From contig NZ_JALOBS010000021.1 of the NCBI RefSeq assembly GCF_023228165.1, forward strand, positions 1-64,000: a stretch of DNA of 64,000 nt, given 5' to 3'. The notes beneath the pieces were generated by a model that had not been told where the DNA came from, ran no database searches, and saw only the letters and a program-made list of their open reading frames with translations. Source of the stretch: Methylomonas sp. (lineage in GTDB: Bacteria > Pseudomonadota > Gammaproteobacteria > Methylococcales > Methylomonadaceae). Positions 34,817 through 44,528 of the stretch are shown here, one piece after another. The translations under genes were made by a program, and so were the position numbers. Numbering within the stretch: position 1 is the stretch's first letter; each line of letters starts with the position of its first letter.

Positions 34817-37028
34817 TTCACTATTTACCGGCGGACATCCGGATAGCGACTCAGCTGGTAAGCACAATTACCGCTTGCTGTTCGTTGACGACGAAGCCAA
34901 TGTATTGAGTGCTTTGCGGCGGATTTTTCGGCGGGAGAACTACCGCATCGACACCGCCATGTCCGGCCAGGAGGCCTTGCAACTACTCAAGGACAATGCC
35001 TATCAACTCATCATTACCGACTACAAAATGCCGCATATGAACGGTGCGGAATTGTTAAAACGCATCAAAGCCCTGCACCCGGATACCATTCGCATCATGT
35101 TGACCGGCCAAGCCGACACCGGCGCGGTCATGGGCGCCATCAATGATGGCGCGGTCTACAAGTTTATTTTAAAACCCTGGAACGATGACGATTTGCGCAT
35201 TACGGTCAGTCTGGCGCTGGAACAATACGACCTGATCAACAAAAACAAAAAACTCAACATAGAAAATCAGGAAAAAACCAAAGAAATTGGCAAACTCCGC
35301 AAAGCGGTCGGTTCCGATGGCGGCCAGATTGCCATTTTGCTGAATAAAAAAAACCTACTCAACAATACCCAGTTGCAGGAAGTATTTAAACTCAAACAAA
35401 ACGCCGACGACTCGGTTCTGAAACTGATCCTGGATCGGCAATGGCTAGACGAAGCCGTCATCCGCGACATCTTGCGTAAGGATTTGCTGGTGGAAGAGAT
35501 CGCCCCGGCCGAATTTCAAGTCGAACCCGAGGTGCGTAATCTGATCCCGCATTCGATTTGCCGGCAACATGCGGTTCTGCCCTTAAAAATCGAAAACGGC
35601 CAATTACTCGTGGCAATGGCCGATCCGGTCAATCTGGATTTACAAACCGAATTAAGTTTCATGAGCGGACTGCCATTGAAAGTGGTGATGGCCAATGTCG
35701 CCGAGATTCAGCGAAAAGTAGAGGACACTTATGGCGGCATGCCATCGTTTAGCGACTTTAACGCCATTGTAGCCACCGAAGATCCTTTCGAAAACATCCA
35801 AATCGTCATCGACGAAGAGGATACCAACCTATCGCTGGGGCAACTTTTAAAGCAAACCGAAGAACCGCCGGCAATACGTTTGGTCAACGCCGTTATCCTG
35901 GAAGCCATTCGTTTGGGGGCTAGTGACATACATATCCAACCCCGCGCCAAAAGCGTCGCCGTGCGCTATCGGATCGACGGCATCCTGGAAGATAGAATTT
36001 ATATCCCGCATCATTTCCACGGCCCGTTGGTTTCACGCATTAAAGTCATGGCCGCAATGGACATTGCCGAACGCCGGCGTCCGCAAGACGGTCGGGTGAC
36101 CATAAAAACCCCCAACCGTATCATTGACCTGCGCATATCCACCCTGCCGGTTTTAAACGGCGAAAAACTGGTGATGCGAATTTTGGATCAAAACGCATCG
36201 ATACACCCGATCGATCAACTGGGTTTCTCAACCTGCGATTTGGTTAAACTGGAGCGGCTGATCAATAAACCGCAGGGCATCATTTTGGCCACCGGCCCGA
36301 CCGGTAGCGGTAAAACCTCAACTCTTTATTCCTTATTGCAGCACTCGGCCACTCCCAGCAAAAATTTTGTCACACTGGAAGAACCGGTTGAATACTATCT
36401 GGATACCGCCGGTCAAGTGAACCTCAAAGGCAAAATCGATCTGACTTTCCCCGCCGTATTACGCGCCGTCTTGAAGCAGGATCCGGACGTGATTTTATTG
36501 GGTGAAATACGTGATCTGGAGACCGCGGAAATAGCGTTCCAAGCGGCCTTGACCGGCCATCTGGTGTTTTCCACCCTGCACGGTAACTCGGCCATCGCCA
36601 CCATTGCCCGCCTGTTCGATATAGGCCTGAAGCCTTACAGCATAGCCAGCAGCCTGGCAGGCGTCATCTCCCAAAGGTTGGTGCGTAAAATTTGTCCGTA
36701 TTGCCGCACACCGACTCAAGTCGATCCAAACTTGCTGGAACAATTGGGGCCGCTATTTAGTAACCTCAACCAACCACTATTTAAGGGTCAAGGCTGCGAA
36801 CACTGCTCCTCCAGCGGTTATCACGGCCGAATTTGCCTGATCGAGCTATTAATTCCCAATGAAGAACTGCGCGACATGATTGCCAGACAAGCCGGACATC
36901 TGGAATTCAAAAATGCCGCCCTAAAAAACGGCTATAAAACCGTAGCCGATGATGCGCTCAGCAAGGTGTTACAAGGTTTGACCACTTGCGAGGAAATCCT
37001 GCGGGTGTTGGGCCCGCAAGACATTTAA
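34803..37028 (+). CDS. Receiver domain fused to a PilB/GspE-type assembly ATPase
   Basis: A 741-residue fusion. The receiver domain (about 23-140) has the acidic pair D29/D30, phospho-acceptor D73, T101 and K124 (KPWN). A linker helix is followed by an MshEN/GSPII_E_N-like region (about 170-310) and a full type II/IV secretion ATPase. Walker A is GPTGSGKT (498-505), Walker B is VILLGEIRD (563-571), and the His box TGHLVFSTLH lies at 584-593. The zinc motif has C631, C634, C665 and C668. Predicted to power pilus or pseudopilus assembly under control of phosphorylation by the adjacent kinase. No pilin gene is near. Confidence 0.9.
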   Translation: MSKYSSLFTGGHPDSDSAGKHNYRLLFVDDEANVLSALRRIFRRENYRIDTAMSGQEALQLLKDNAYQLIITDYKMPHMNGAELLKRIKALHPDTIRIMLTGQADTGAVMGAINDGAVYKFILKPWNDDDLRITVSLALEQYDLINKNKKLNIENQEKTKEIGKLRKAVGSDGGQIAILLNKKNLLNNTQLQEVFKLKQNADDSVLKLILDRQWLDEAVIRDILRKDLLVEEIAPAEFQVEPEVRNLIPHSICRQHAVLPLKIENGQLLVAMADPVNLDLQTELSFMSGLPLKVVMANVAEIQRKVEDTYGGMPSFSDFNAIVATEDPFENIQIVIDEEDTNLSLGQLLKQTEEPPAIRLVNAVILEAIRLGASDIHIQPRAKSVAVRYRIDGILEDRIYIPHHFHGPLVSRIKVMAAMDIAERRRPQDGRVTIKTPNRIIDLRISTLPVLNGEKLVMRILDQNASIHPIDQLGFSTCDLVKLERLINKPQGIILATGPTGSGKTSTLYSLLQHSATPSKNFVTLEEPVEYYLDTAGQVNLKGKIDLTFPAVLRAVLKQDPDVILLGEIRDLETAEIAFQAALTGHLVFSTLHGNSAIATIARLFDIGLKPYSIASSLAGVISQRLVRKICPYCRTPTQVDPNLLEQLGPLFSNLNQPLFKGQGCEHCSSSGYHGRICLIELLIPNEELRDMIARQAGHLEFKNAALKNGYKTVADDALSKVLQGLTTCEEILRVLGPQDI

Positions 37029-37108
37029 ACCGGATAACGGCACGACTGTTTCGGGCACGACCTGAAATGCTATGCTACGACACTAATCAAACCCACCCTG
37101 GAGTTTTT

Positions 37109-37567
37109 ATGCAGTACTGGCTGATGAAATCCGAACCCGAAGCCTTCAGTATCGACGACCTGGCCGAACGTCCCCGGCAAACCGAACATTGGGACGGCGT
37201 GCGTAATTATCAGGCCCGCAATATGATGCGCGACCAGATGAAAGTCGGAGACCTGATCTTTTTTTACCACTCCAATTGCCAGCTGCCGGGCATTGTCGGC
37301 ATCGCCGAAGTCGCCAAGGAAAGCTATCCGGATTTCACCGCCTTCAATCCCGACGACCAACATTTCGATCCGAAAAGCAATCCGGACCAACCTACTTGGT
37401 ATATGGTCGACGTAAAATTTGTGCGTAAACTGCAACGCACCATCAGTCTGCAGGAACTAAAACCGCAACAGGCGTTGGCCGAACTGGCCTTGGTCAGACG
37501 CGGCAACCGTTTATCGATCATGCCGATCACCCAACAACAATGGGATTTTATCTTGGGCCTGAAATAA
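37109..37567 (+). CDS. EVE-domain protein
   Basis: A 152-residue PUA-like EVE-domain protein beginning MQYWLMKSEP, the family's typical start. The ATG at 37109 is chosen over a longer frame from 36986 because GGAG lies 6-9 bases upstream and the extra residues are unlike the family. Motifs are WDGVRNYQARN, GDLIFFYHSNC and ALVRRGNRLSIMPI. EVE proteins of this type are thought to bind modified bases or RNA. The gene is convergent with the large GGDEF-EAL gene and not obviously part of the pilus operon. Confidence 0.88.
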   Translation: MQYWLMKSEPEAFSIDDLAERPRQTEHWDGVRNYQARNMMRDQMKVGDLIFFYHSNCQLPGIVGIAEVAKESYPDFTAFNPDDQHFDPKSNPDQPTWYMVDVKFVRKLQRTISLQELKPQQALAELALVRRGNRLSIMPITQQQWDFILGLK

Positions 37568-37572
37568 CCCGA

Positions 37573-40500
37573 TTAGCCTGAAAAACGTTCGATCAGGCGC
37601 TTTTCCACATCGGCGGCGGGTTCCGGTTTATGAAACCAATAACCCTGGTAATAATCGCAGCCGTTTTCCCGCAAGAAGGCCAATTGCTGCTCGGTTTCCA
37701 CGCCCTCGGCCAATACAGCCAGTTTTAAAACGCGCGACATGGCGATAATGGTGGCGGTAATTTCCCTGTCGTTCAAATCCTCGAAGAGCCCCCGCACAAA
37801 GCTTTGATCGATTTTTAGTTTATCGATCGGAAAACGTTTCAAATACGCCAAAGAAGAATACCCCGTACCAAAATCGTCGATGGACAGCCGGACGCCAAGC
37901 TCTTTTAAGGCGTTCAAGGTGGCAATGGACTGCTTGGCATCGTCCATCAACATACCTTCGGTCAACTCCAGCTCCAGATAATCCGCCGGAAAACCGCTGT
38001 CCGCCAACACCTGGCTGACCAATTCCACCACATCGACCGACTGAAACTGCCGCACCGACAAATTCACCGCCATGATCATGGCCGGCAAGCCGGCATCGAT
38101 CCAGGCCTTTCCCTGTTTGCAGGCGCTGCGTAGCACCCACTCACCCAACGGTACGATCAGCCCGGTTTCTTCGGCAATCGGGATAAATTTTCCCGGCGAC
38201 ACGATGGCCTCTCCCGGCGGCTGCCACCGCACCAGCGCTTCGACGCCCACGGCAGACTCATCACGGGCATCTATCAACAACTGATAATGCAGCACAAATT
38301 CTTCGTCGGCGAGGGCCCTGCGTAAACGGGTTTCCAGGTTAAGTCTTTCGCTGGCCGCGCTACTCAACGCCTGGGTGTGGAAGCGAAAGGTGTTGCGGCC
38401 TTCCTGTTTCGCCAGATACATAGCCATGTCGGCATGCTGTATCAATTCGGTGACATCGCCGGCATCGTCCGGATACAGGCTGATACCGATGCTCACGCCG
38501 AGATAAATTTCTTGTCCGCCGTTCAAATGAAACGGCGGCAGCAACAAATCGATCATGGCTTGCGCCACCGTGGCGGCCGTTTCGGCTGCCTCGATATGCT
38601 CCAATACCAGTAAAAATTCATCGCCCGCCAGGCGGGCCAAGGTATCTTCATCCCGTAAACGCTCGCTCAACCGAATAGCCAACAGATGCAATAACTCATC
38701 CCCACTAGGATGCCCCAAACTATCATTGACTGTTTTAAACCTGTCCATATCCAGATACAGCACCGCCACCCTATGTCCGTGCCGTTCGGCATGCTCGACC
38801 GCATGCCGCAGACGCGATTGCACCAGCAACCGATTAGGCAAGTTGGTTAACGGGTCGAAATGCGCCAAGCGTTCCAGACGGGCCTCGGACTCCTTGATTT
38901 GCGATATGTCGCTGAATACGCCGACATACTGGCAAGCCAAGCCCTGTTGGTCATATACGGTATTGATAGTCAGCCACTGCGGATAAAATTCACCATTTTT
39001 ACGCCGGTTCCAAATTTCGCCCTGCCAGTGGCCCGTCGCCGACAGCTCGGACCAGAGTAGTTGGTAAAAAGCACTATCATGGCGGCCCGATTTTGAGAAG
39101 TTAGGGTTTTTACCTAACGCATCGGCTTCGCTATAGCCGGTAATTTCCGTATAGGCACGGTTAATGGCTACGATGCGATGTTTTAGATCGGCAATCAAAA
39201 TACCTTCGCGGGTCGAATCGAAAACCGCGGCCGCTTGGCGCAAAGTATCCGTGGCGCGTACTTTTTGCACCGCCAGCGCCGTAATGCGGGTAAATTCGTC
39301 TATCAGTTCAAGCTGTCCGGGCGTAGGTTCCCGTTTGGTATTGTGATAAATCCCGAATGTGCCCAAAACGCGCCCGGCCTCATCCTTGAATGGTACCGAC
39401 CAACAAGCGCCGAATCCCGCCCGCCGGGTCAAATCCAGGTAGTCGACCCAATAAGGGTGCTGCTCGATATCGGCCACGATAACCGGTTCGCCGAGTTTGG
39501 CGGCGGTTCCGCAAGAACCATGGCCTATTTTGGGTTCCAACTGCTCGACCGCTTGATTGTAAAAATCCGGAAGGCTCGGCGCGGCGCCATGGGTCAGCCT
39601 GCCGGTAAGCGTATCGATCAATAAAATGGAAACCCGCATATCCGGGTAAGTAGCTTCAACCCGTCGGGCAATGTCATCCAAAATCACTGGCAACGATTGG
39701 TTGGCGACAATTCTATCCAGCGCCGACTGCCGGGCTAGCCGCAAAGCTTCGCTGCGCTTATGTTCGCTGACATCCAGCCAGGCACCGACAATTTCGCAAG
39801 GCTGACCACTGCTATCCCGCAGCAGTCTTAGTTCGTCGCGTATCCATAGCCAATGGCCATCCGCATGACTAAACCGGTATTCGTGTATCAGGTGGTCGTT
39901 TGCCATCAGCCTGGTATGGCTAGCCGTTACCTGTTGTTGATCGTCGTTGTGCAAATGGGCCTGCCACCAGCCGGGTTGCATGGCCTGGTCCGGGGTATAA
40001 CCCAACTGGCGTATGATGTTGTCACTGACCCAGCTAGTCACCCAGTTTTGCTCGAAAAAAAGCAGGTTGTATAAAATGGTGGGGCTGGCCTCCAACACCC
40101 GCGACAAGCGTTTAGTGGTCTGTTTTAACACCACCCTTTCACGATTCAACTCAAACTGATGAGCCACTTTTTCCAGCGTTGCGGGCAATTCGTAGAGATA
40201 GCCCTCGTGTTTGACCAGGTAATCGTCCACGCCCAAATGTAGCGCCCGCGCGGCCACATCTTCGCTACCTTGCCCGGAAACCAGCACAATGGCCACATCC
40301 AAACCGCTCTCCTCGCGCAATATTTTGGTCAATTCCAGACCGTCCATGCCGGGGAGGCGATAATCGGTTAGTATCACGTCAAAATTGAGCGGGCCGTTAC
40401 CGGCCTCGTCAATAAGTTGTAACGCATCTTGGGCGGTGGCAACCTGGGTGAGACGGATATGAGGCGCGTGCTGCGCTAAATGCCGACGAGTCAAGTCGGC

Positions 40501-40950
40501 ATCGAACGCATCATGTTCGACTTGCAGCACTTTGAGTATCCGGTGATTGCGGTCGGCATGCTCGCGAAAACGCGTCATGGCCAGCTCCAGCGAGGCCGGC
40601 AATTTGCTTAAATAACCGTCCCGTTTGACCAGATAATCGTCGGCACCAGCCTTAAGAGCCGCAATAGCCGCTTCCTGATCGCCGGAACCGGTCAGCATGA
40701 CCACCGCCAAGGGCAATTGCTTTTCGCGCACGTAAGCTAACGCATCCAGCCCATTTCCGTCCGGAAGCGCCAAATCCGACAACAGCAAATCGTAACGCTT
40801 GGGTTCAGTAAGTTTAAGCAAGCCTTCCGTCAAGCCGGTAGCAACATCCAGCGTTATCCCGGGGGCAAATTTATGTAATACGCGCCGGGTCAGGTCCGCA
40901 TCGTTCGCCGAGTCTTCGATATACAATACTTTCATATTGGATATATTCAT
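37573..40950 (-). CDS. REC-REC-PAS-GAF-PAS-GGDEF-EAL protein
   Basis: An 1125-residue multidomain regulator. Two receiver domains (about 6-130 and 140-265) both keep the phospho-acceptor Asp (LLLSDLALPD; VILTDYRLPG). Next come PAS (about 290-400), GAF (about 420-560) and PAS (about 575-690). The GGDEF domain reads AGDEF with an RxxD inhibitory site five residues before it. The EAL domain has GVEALVRW, DDFGTGYSS, KIDQSFV and AEGVETEQQ. Both turnover activities look possible; REC, GAF and PAS inputs probably decide the direction. No membrane segment. Confidence 0.92.
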   Translation of the reverse strand: MNISNMKVLYIEDSANDADLTRRVLHKFAPGITLDVATGLTEGLLKLTEPKRYDLLLSDLALPDGNGLDALAYVREKQLPLAVVMLTGSGDQEAAIAALKAGADDYLVKRDGYLSKLPASLELAMTRFREHADRNHRILKVLQVEHDAFDADLTRRHLAQHAPHIRLTQVATAQDALQLIDEAGNGPLNFDVILTDYRLPGMDGLELTKILREESGLDVAIVLVSGQGSEDVAARALHLGVDDYLVKHEGYLYELPATLEKVAHQFELNRERVVLKQTTKRLSRVLEASPTILYNLLFFEQNWVTSWVSDNIIRQLGYTPDQAMQPGWWQAHLHNDDQQQVTASHTRLMANDHLIHEYRFSHADGHWLWIRDELRLLRDSSGQPCEIVGAWLDVSEHKRSEALRLARQSALDRIVANQSLPVILDDIARRVEATYPDMRVSILLIDTLTGRLTHGAAPSLPDFYNQAVEQLEPKIGHGSCGTAAKLGEPVIVADIEQHPYWVDYLDLTRRAGFGACWSVPFKDEAGRVLGTFGIYHNTKREPTPGQLELIDEFTRITALAVQKVRATDTLRQAAAVFDSTREGILIADLKHRIVAINRAYTEITGYSEADALGKNPNFSKSGRHDSAFYQLLWSELSATGHWQGEIWNRRKNGEFYPQWLTINTVYDQQGLACQYVGVFSDISQIKESEARLERLAHFDPLTNLPNRLLVQSRLRHAVEHAERHGHRVAVLYLDMDRFKTVNDSLGHPSGDELLHLLAIRLSERLRDEDTLARLAGDEFLLVLEHIEAAETAATVAQAMIDLLLPPFHLNGGQEIYLGVSIGISLYPDDAGDVTELIQHADMAMYLAKQEGRNTFRFHTQALSSAASERLNLETRLRRALADEEFVLHYQLLIDARDESAVGVEALVRWQPPGEAIVSPGKFIPIAEETGLIVPLGEWVLRSACKQGKAWIDAGLPAMIMAVNLSVRQFQSVDVVELVSQVLADSGFPADYLELELTEGMLMDDAKQSIATLNALKELGVRLSIDDFGTGYSSLAYLKRFPIDKLKIDQSFVRGLFEDLNDREITATIIAMSRVLKLAVLAEGVETEQQLAFLRENGCDYYQGYWFHKPEPAADVEKRLIERFSG

Positions 40951-41031
40951 GCGTTAGCGCCGAATAAGCAACGACCGGGATTGCGGACACATTGAAATAA
41001 CGTTGGGAGAGCAAACACGCCGGCTCCGTTA

Positions 41032-41454
41032 CTAGCGAGGCTTTTCATTAAAAACACACCAATACAGTTCGATTTGTTGGACGACATCCATGAAATTATC
41101 GAACTCTACCGGTTTAACGATGTAGGAATTGGCCCCTAACTCGTATGCAGTCATTACATCTTTATCTTCCTTGGAGGTGGTCAATATCACCACCGGGATA
41201 CTGCGTAACAAAGGATGCGCTTTCAATGCACGCAGTACGCTTAAACCATCCACACGCGGCATTTTTAAATCCAGCAAAATAACCGCCGGCCGCTCCTCGC
41301 CGGCTTCCCAGCGCGGAATCCAGGCCAACGCTTCCTCGCCGTCACGCGCCACCAATACTTCATTGGCCAATTTGCGGCGCTTGAACGCCCGCAAGGTTAA
41401 ATCGACATCGACGGGATTATCTTCGACAAGCAGAATTGGCGGGTACACAATCAT
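41032..41454 (-). CDS. Single-domain response regulator, Rcp1-like
   Basis: A 140-residue receiver domain with no output domain. Acidic residues are E11/D12, the phospho-acceptor is D62 (LLDLKMP), Thr is in ILTTSKED and Lys in VKPVEF (K114). This is the Rcp1 type, often partnered with phytochrome-like or multi-PAS kinases. It lies 68 bases after the multi-PAS kinase gene and before the REC-REC GGDEF-EAL gene, so it may relay phosphate between them. That is inference. Confidence 0.9.
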   Translation of the reverse strand: MIVYPPILLVEDNPVDVDLTLRAFKRRKLANEVLVARDGEEALAWIPRWEAGEERPAVILLDLKMPRVDGLSVLRALKAHPLLRSIPVVILTTSKEDKDVMTAYELGANSYIVKPVEFDNFMDVVQQIELYWCVFNEKPR

Positions 41455-41522
41455 ATTCGCGGGTCCTTATAAAAAAAGGGGAGTATTTATCGCTTACTTG
41501 ATCTAACCAATGGGTTATGGAA

Positions 41523-44500
41523 TCATTCATCCGGCCGGGCTACCGGCAGTTGCACATAAAAGCGGGCGCCCTGCCCGGGCGCACTTTCCGCCCAAACACT
41601 TCCCCCCATACGCTGCATGGCCTTTCTGACCAAGGCCAAGCCGATGCCGGTACCGGGATAGTCTTCTTGTCGGTGCAAGCGCTGAAAAATTTCAAATATT
41701 TGATCATGGTACATCATATCGAATCCGATACCATTATCGGCGATTTGCACAACCACATTGTCGCCCTCCAGCCGGAAACTGACTTCAATACGCGGCCGCA
41801 CAGTCTTAGCGCTGAATTTAAGTGCATTTTCCAGCAAATTGCGTAACGCCAGGCTCAAACCGTTAATGTCCCCTTGCACCCAAACCGGCGACAAATCGGT
41901 TACGATTTCAACATCTCTTACAGCAATGTCATCGGCCTTTTCCCGTAAAGCTTGCTCAACCAAAGCGACCAAATCCAGCCGCTGACTCGCTAATTTACGG
42001 CGCTCCATCCGGGAATAGGCCAATAAATCATCAATCAACGCACCCATCCGTTCCACGCCGGCCCGGATATTGGCAATAAAAAAACGCCCGTCATCGTCTA
42101 AGGCTTGGCCATAATCCTCCGCGAGCAACTGGCTGTAACCTTCTATACCCCGTAACGGCGCTTTCAAATCATGGGAAACCGAATACACGAAACTTTCCAG
42201 CGACTGGTTAATGGCTTCAAGTTCCGCCGTCCGCTCGGCTACCCGCGCTTCCAAATTGGAATTGATGGCACGCAAGTTCTGTTCCGCCTGGCGTAATTGG
42301 GTAATGTCCCGGGAAATGGCAAGTATACCAATAACCTGACCCTCCGCATTCGCTACCGAAGTCTTCACGGTTTGGAATAAGCCGCGATAACCGCCCTCGG
42401 CAAATGTCAGCCATTCTTCATTGATAACCGGACCGGCGGCTTCCAGGGCGAGACGGTCATTGCCGCGAAAAAAGTCAGCCTGTTCGGCATCAAAAAGATC
42501 GTAGTCGGTATGACCGAGAATATCGGCTTCCCGTTTGCCGATCAGCTTTTCCAAAACCGGATTACATAATAGATAAACACCGCTCAAATCCTTTAGGCAG
42601 ATCAGATCCGGAATGGTACCTATCAAGACTCTCAGGCGGGCTTCGCTGTTGCGTAACGCTTGTTTGGCAATAAGCCGCGCGGTAATATCTTCGGTAAAAA
42701 TCACAATACCGCCCACCTCGCCGCCTTCGAGATACCAGGGTCTTACTTCCCAGCGCAGCCATTGCGCCTGGCCATCCCGCCGTATGAAGCGATCCTCGTC
42801 GACGCGAATAATCTCGCCCGCCATGCCGCGCCGATGGATGTCTTTCCAGTTTTCGCTAATTTCAGGGAAGACCGCGTAATGGCTCAAGCCGAACAGCTCC
42901 CGATCACCCAACTGATAATCGTCCAGCCAGCGGCGACTGCAAGCCAAATAGCGCATATCGCGATCGAACATGGCTAATGACGCCGGCGCATAGTCGATAA
43001 AAAGTTTGATGCGGGACTCGCTCTCCTTCAGAGCCGCCAAGGCGGTTTCGGATCTCAGCCGTGCATCATTGGCATCTTGCATTTGGTTAAGAATGGCTAA
43101 CCTGGCTCTGGCCTGTTGATTGTCGGAATGCGCCTGAACGGCAGCTAAAGCCTGCTCCGCCCGCTTACGTTCCGTCAAATCGATCACAAAGGCAACCCGG
43201 TTGATCGGCCGTTGCTGTTGGTTTCGAAGTACCGAAATATCGATTAATACCGGAAAACGCCTGCCATCCTTGCGCACATGTTCGGTTTCGAACACCTCAT
43301 GAGGGCTTTCATTCAAGGCTTGCAGCTGATAGCGAATATCCTCCAGACGCTCCGCGGGAAAAAGCCGGGATAAGTGCATGCCTATCATTTCATCGCAGCT
43401 ATAACCCCGTTGTTGGGCAAACGCCGGATTGACCGAGCTAATAGTATTGTTCTGCGCATCCGAAATAATCAGTCCTACCTGAGCACGCTCGAACGATTCC
43501 GTCCATAGCTTAAGCCGTTGTTCGGCCTTTCTGGATTCGGTTACATCTAAAAACATAAACAACATACCGTCGAGCAAGGAAATGCCATAAACTTGCACGG
43601 TCCTTTCAGAGCCGTCTTTGCAAACCACCCGGTATTCACGACCTTGCGTATCCCCTTTACTCTTGGCCGACCTCCTCAACGCAACGCCCCAATCCGCTTT
43701 TACTTGTTCGCGATATACGGGGTCGGGGTAGGCCTTGGGCCACCAGTCCGCCAAACTGTTCAATTCAGACTTGGGATAACCAAACAAGGCCTCAAATCGG
43801 GCATTTTGGGCCGGAATTCCTCCGGCGCTGTCCACTAGCGCCATGCCCAGCGGCGCCTCCTGAAATAGGCGCCTGAATTGCGCTTCGCTGGCGCCTAGTT
43901 CCCTTGAGGTCTTTTCCAGCTGCAGCCGACGCCTGACCTCCCTCTGTCTGGACGAATACATGGCTTCACTGATCAAGCTGATCGTAAGTCCATTTAAAAT
44001 CAGTAAGCCCCAATGAAACACATTAAGAACACTTTCAATCGCAAAATATCCCACCGGCCGAATGTTATATGCAGTAGCGGCGGCAGCCGCAAAAGTGGCA
44101 ATCAAGCCTGGCCCTAAACCACCTAGCAGCGCGGCGAGAATCACCGGCAACATAAACAGAATCAGTAAAGGCGCATTATCAAAAATAGGGCTTATCCGGA
44201 AATAAACAATTTGTATCGAGACGATTAATAATATCGCCAGCGCATATGTCAGCCAGCGCGGTATGCGGTGTACCGCCAAAATATCCGACAAAGAAGAATG
44301 AGCCGCCTTTTCCGCAACGGCGGAAGGCACGCCCTGCAAGACAAAATAAAACCCAATACCGCTTACCAGCACAAAGAACACCCCCTTGGCGGACGACAAC
44401 CAGACCACGGATTCCAGATCCATAATCGAGGCCAGCCATTGGTCGGAAAGTAAAATCCATACCAACGCCAGACCTATATAAGCCAGACAGGCCAGGACGA

Positions 44501-44528
44501 TATAAGACTGACGACTGCCGATATTCAT
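41523..44528 (-). CDS. Membrane multi-PAS sensor histidine kinase
   Basis: A 1001-residue kinase. Two N-terminal membrane helices (about 8-65) precede a DUF4118/KdpD-like membrane module (about 95-200, LGGLGPGLIATFAAAA). Four PAS-type domains follow (about 215-335, 345-455, 505-620 and 630-745). The HisKA domain has VSHDLKAPLRGIEGY, and the HATPase domain has NLLENALKFS, ADNGIGFDM and GTGIGLALV. The HisKA type is the one found in phytochrome-like kinases, which fits the Rcp1-type regulator downstream. Its start overlaps the stop of the upstream PAS gene by one base. Confidence 0.9.
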   Translation of the reverse strand: MNIGSRQSYIVLACLAYIGLALVWILLSDQWLASIMDLESVVWLSSAKGVFFVLVSGIGFYFVLQGVPSAVAEKAAHSSLSDILAVHRIPRWLTYALAILLIVSIQIVYFRISPIFDNAPLLILFMLPVILAALLGGLGPGLIATFAAAAATAYNIRPVGYFAIESVLNVFHWGLLILNGLTISLISEAMYSSRQREVRRRLQLEKTSRELGASEAQFRRLFQEAPLGMALVDSAGGIPAQNARFEALFGYPKSELNSLADWWPKAYPDPVYREQVKADWGVALRRSAKSKGDTQGREYRVVCKDGSERTVQVYGISLLDGMLFMFLDVTESRKAEQRLKLWTESFERAQVGLIISDAQNNTISSVNPAFAQQRGYSCDEMIGMHLSRLFPAERLEDIRYQLQALNESPHEVFETEHVRKDGRRFPVLIDISVLRNQQQRPINRVAFVIDLTERKRAEQALAAVQAHSDNQQARARLAILNQMQDANDARLRSETALAALKESESRIKLFIDYAPASLAMFDRDMRYLACSRRWLDDYQLGDRELFGLSHYAVFPEISENWKDIHRRGMAGEIIRVDEDRFIRRDGQAQWLRWEVRPWYLEGGEVGGIVIFTEDITARLIAKQALRNSEARLRVLIGTIPDLICLKDLSGVYLLCNPVLEKLIGKREADILGHTDYDLFDAEQADFFRGNDRLALEAAGPVINEEWLTFAEGGYRGLFQTVKTSVANAEGQVIGILAISRDITQLRQAEQNLRAINSNLEARVAERTAELEAINQSLESFVYSVSHDLKAPLRGIEGYSQLLAEDYGQALDDDGRFFIANIRAGVERMGALIDDLLAYSRMERRKLASQRLDLVALVEQALREKADDIAVRDVEIVTDLSPVWVQGDINGLSLALRNLLENALKFSAKTVRPRIEVSFRLEGDNVVVQIADNGIGFDMMYHDQIFEIFQRLHRQEDYPGTGIGLALVRKAMQRMGGSVWAESAPGQGARFYVQLPVARPDE

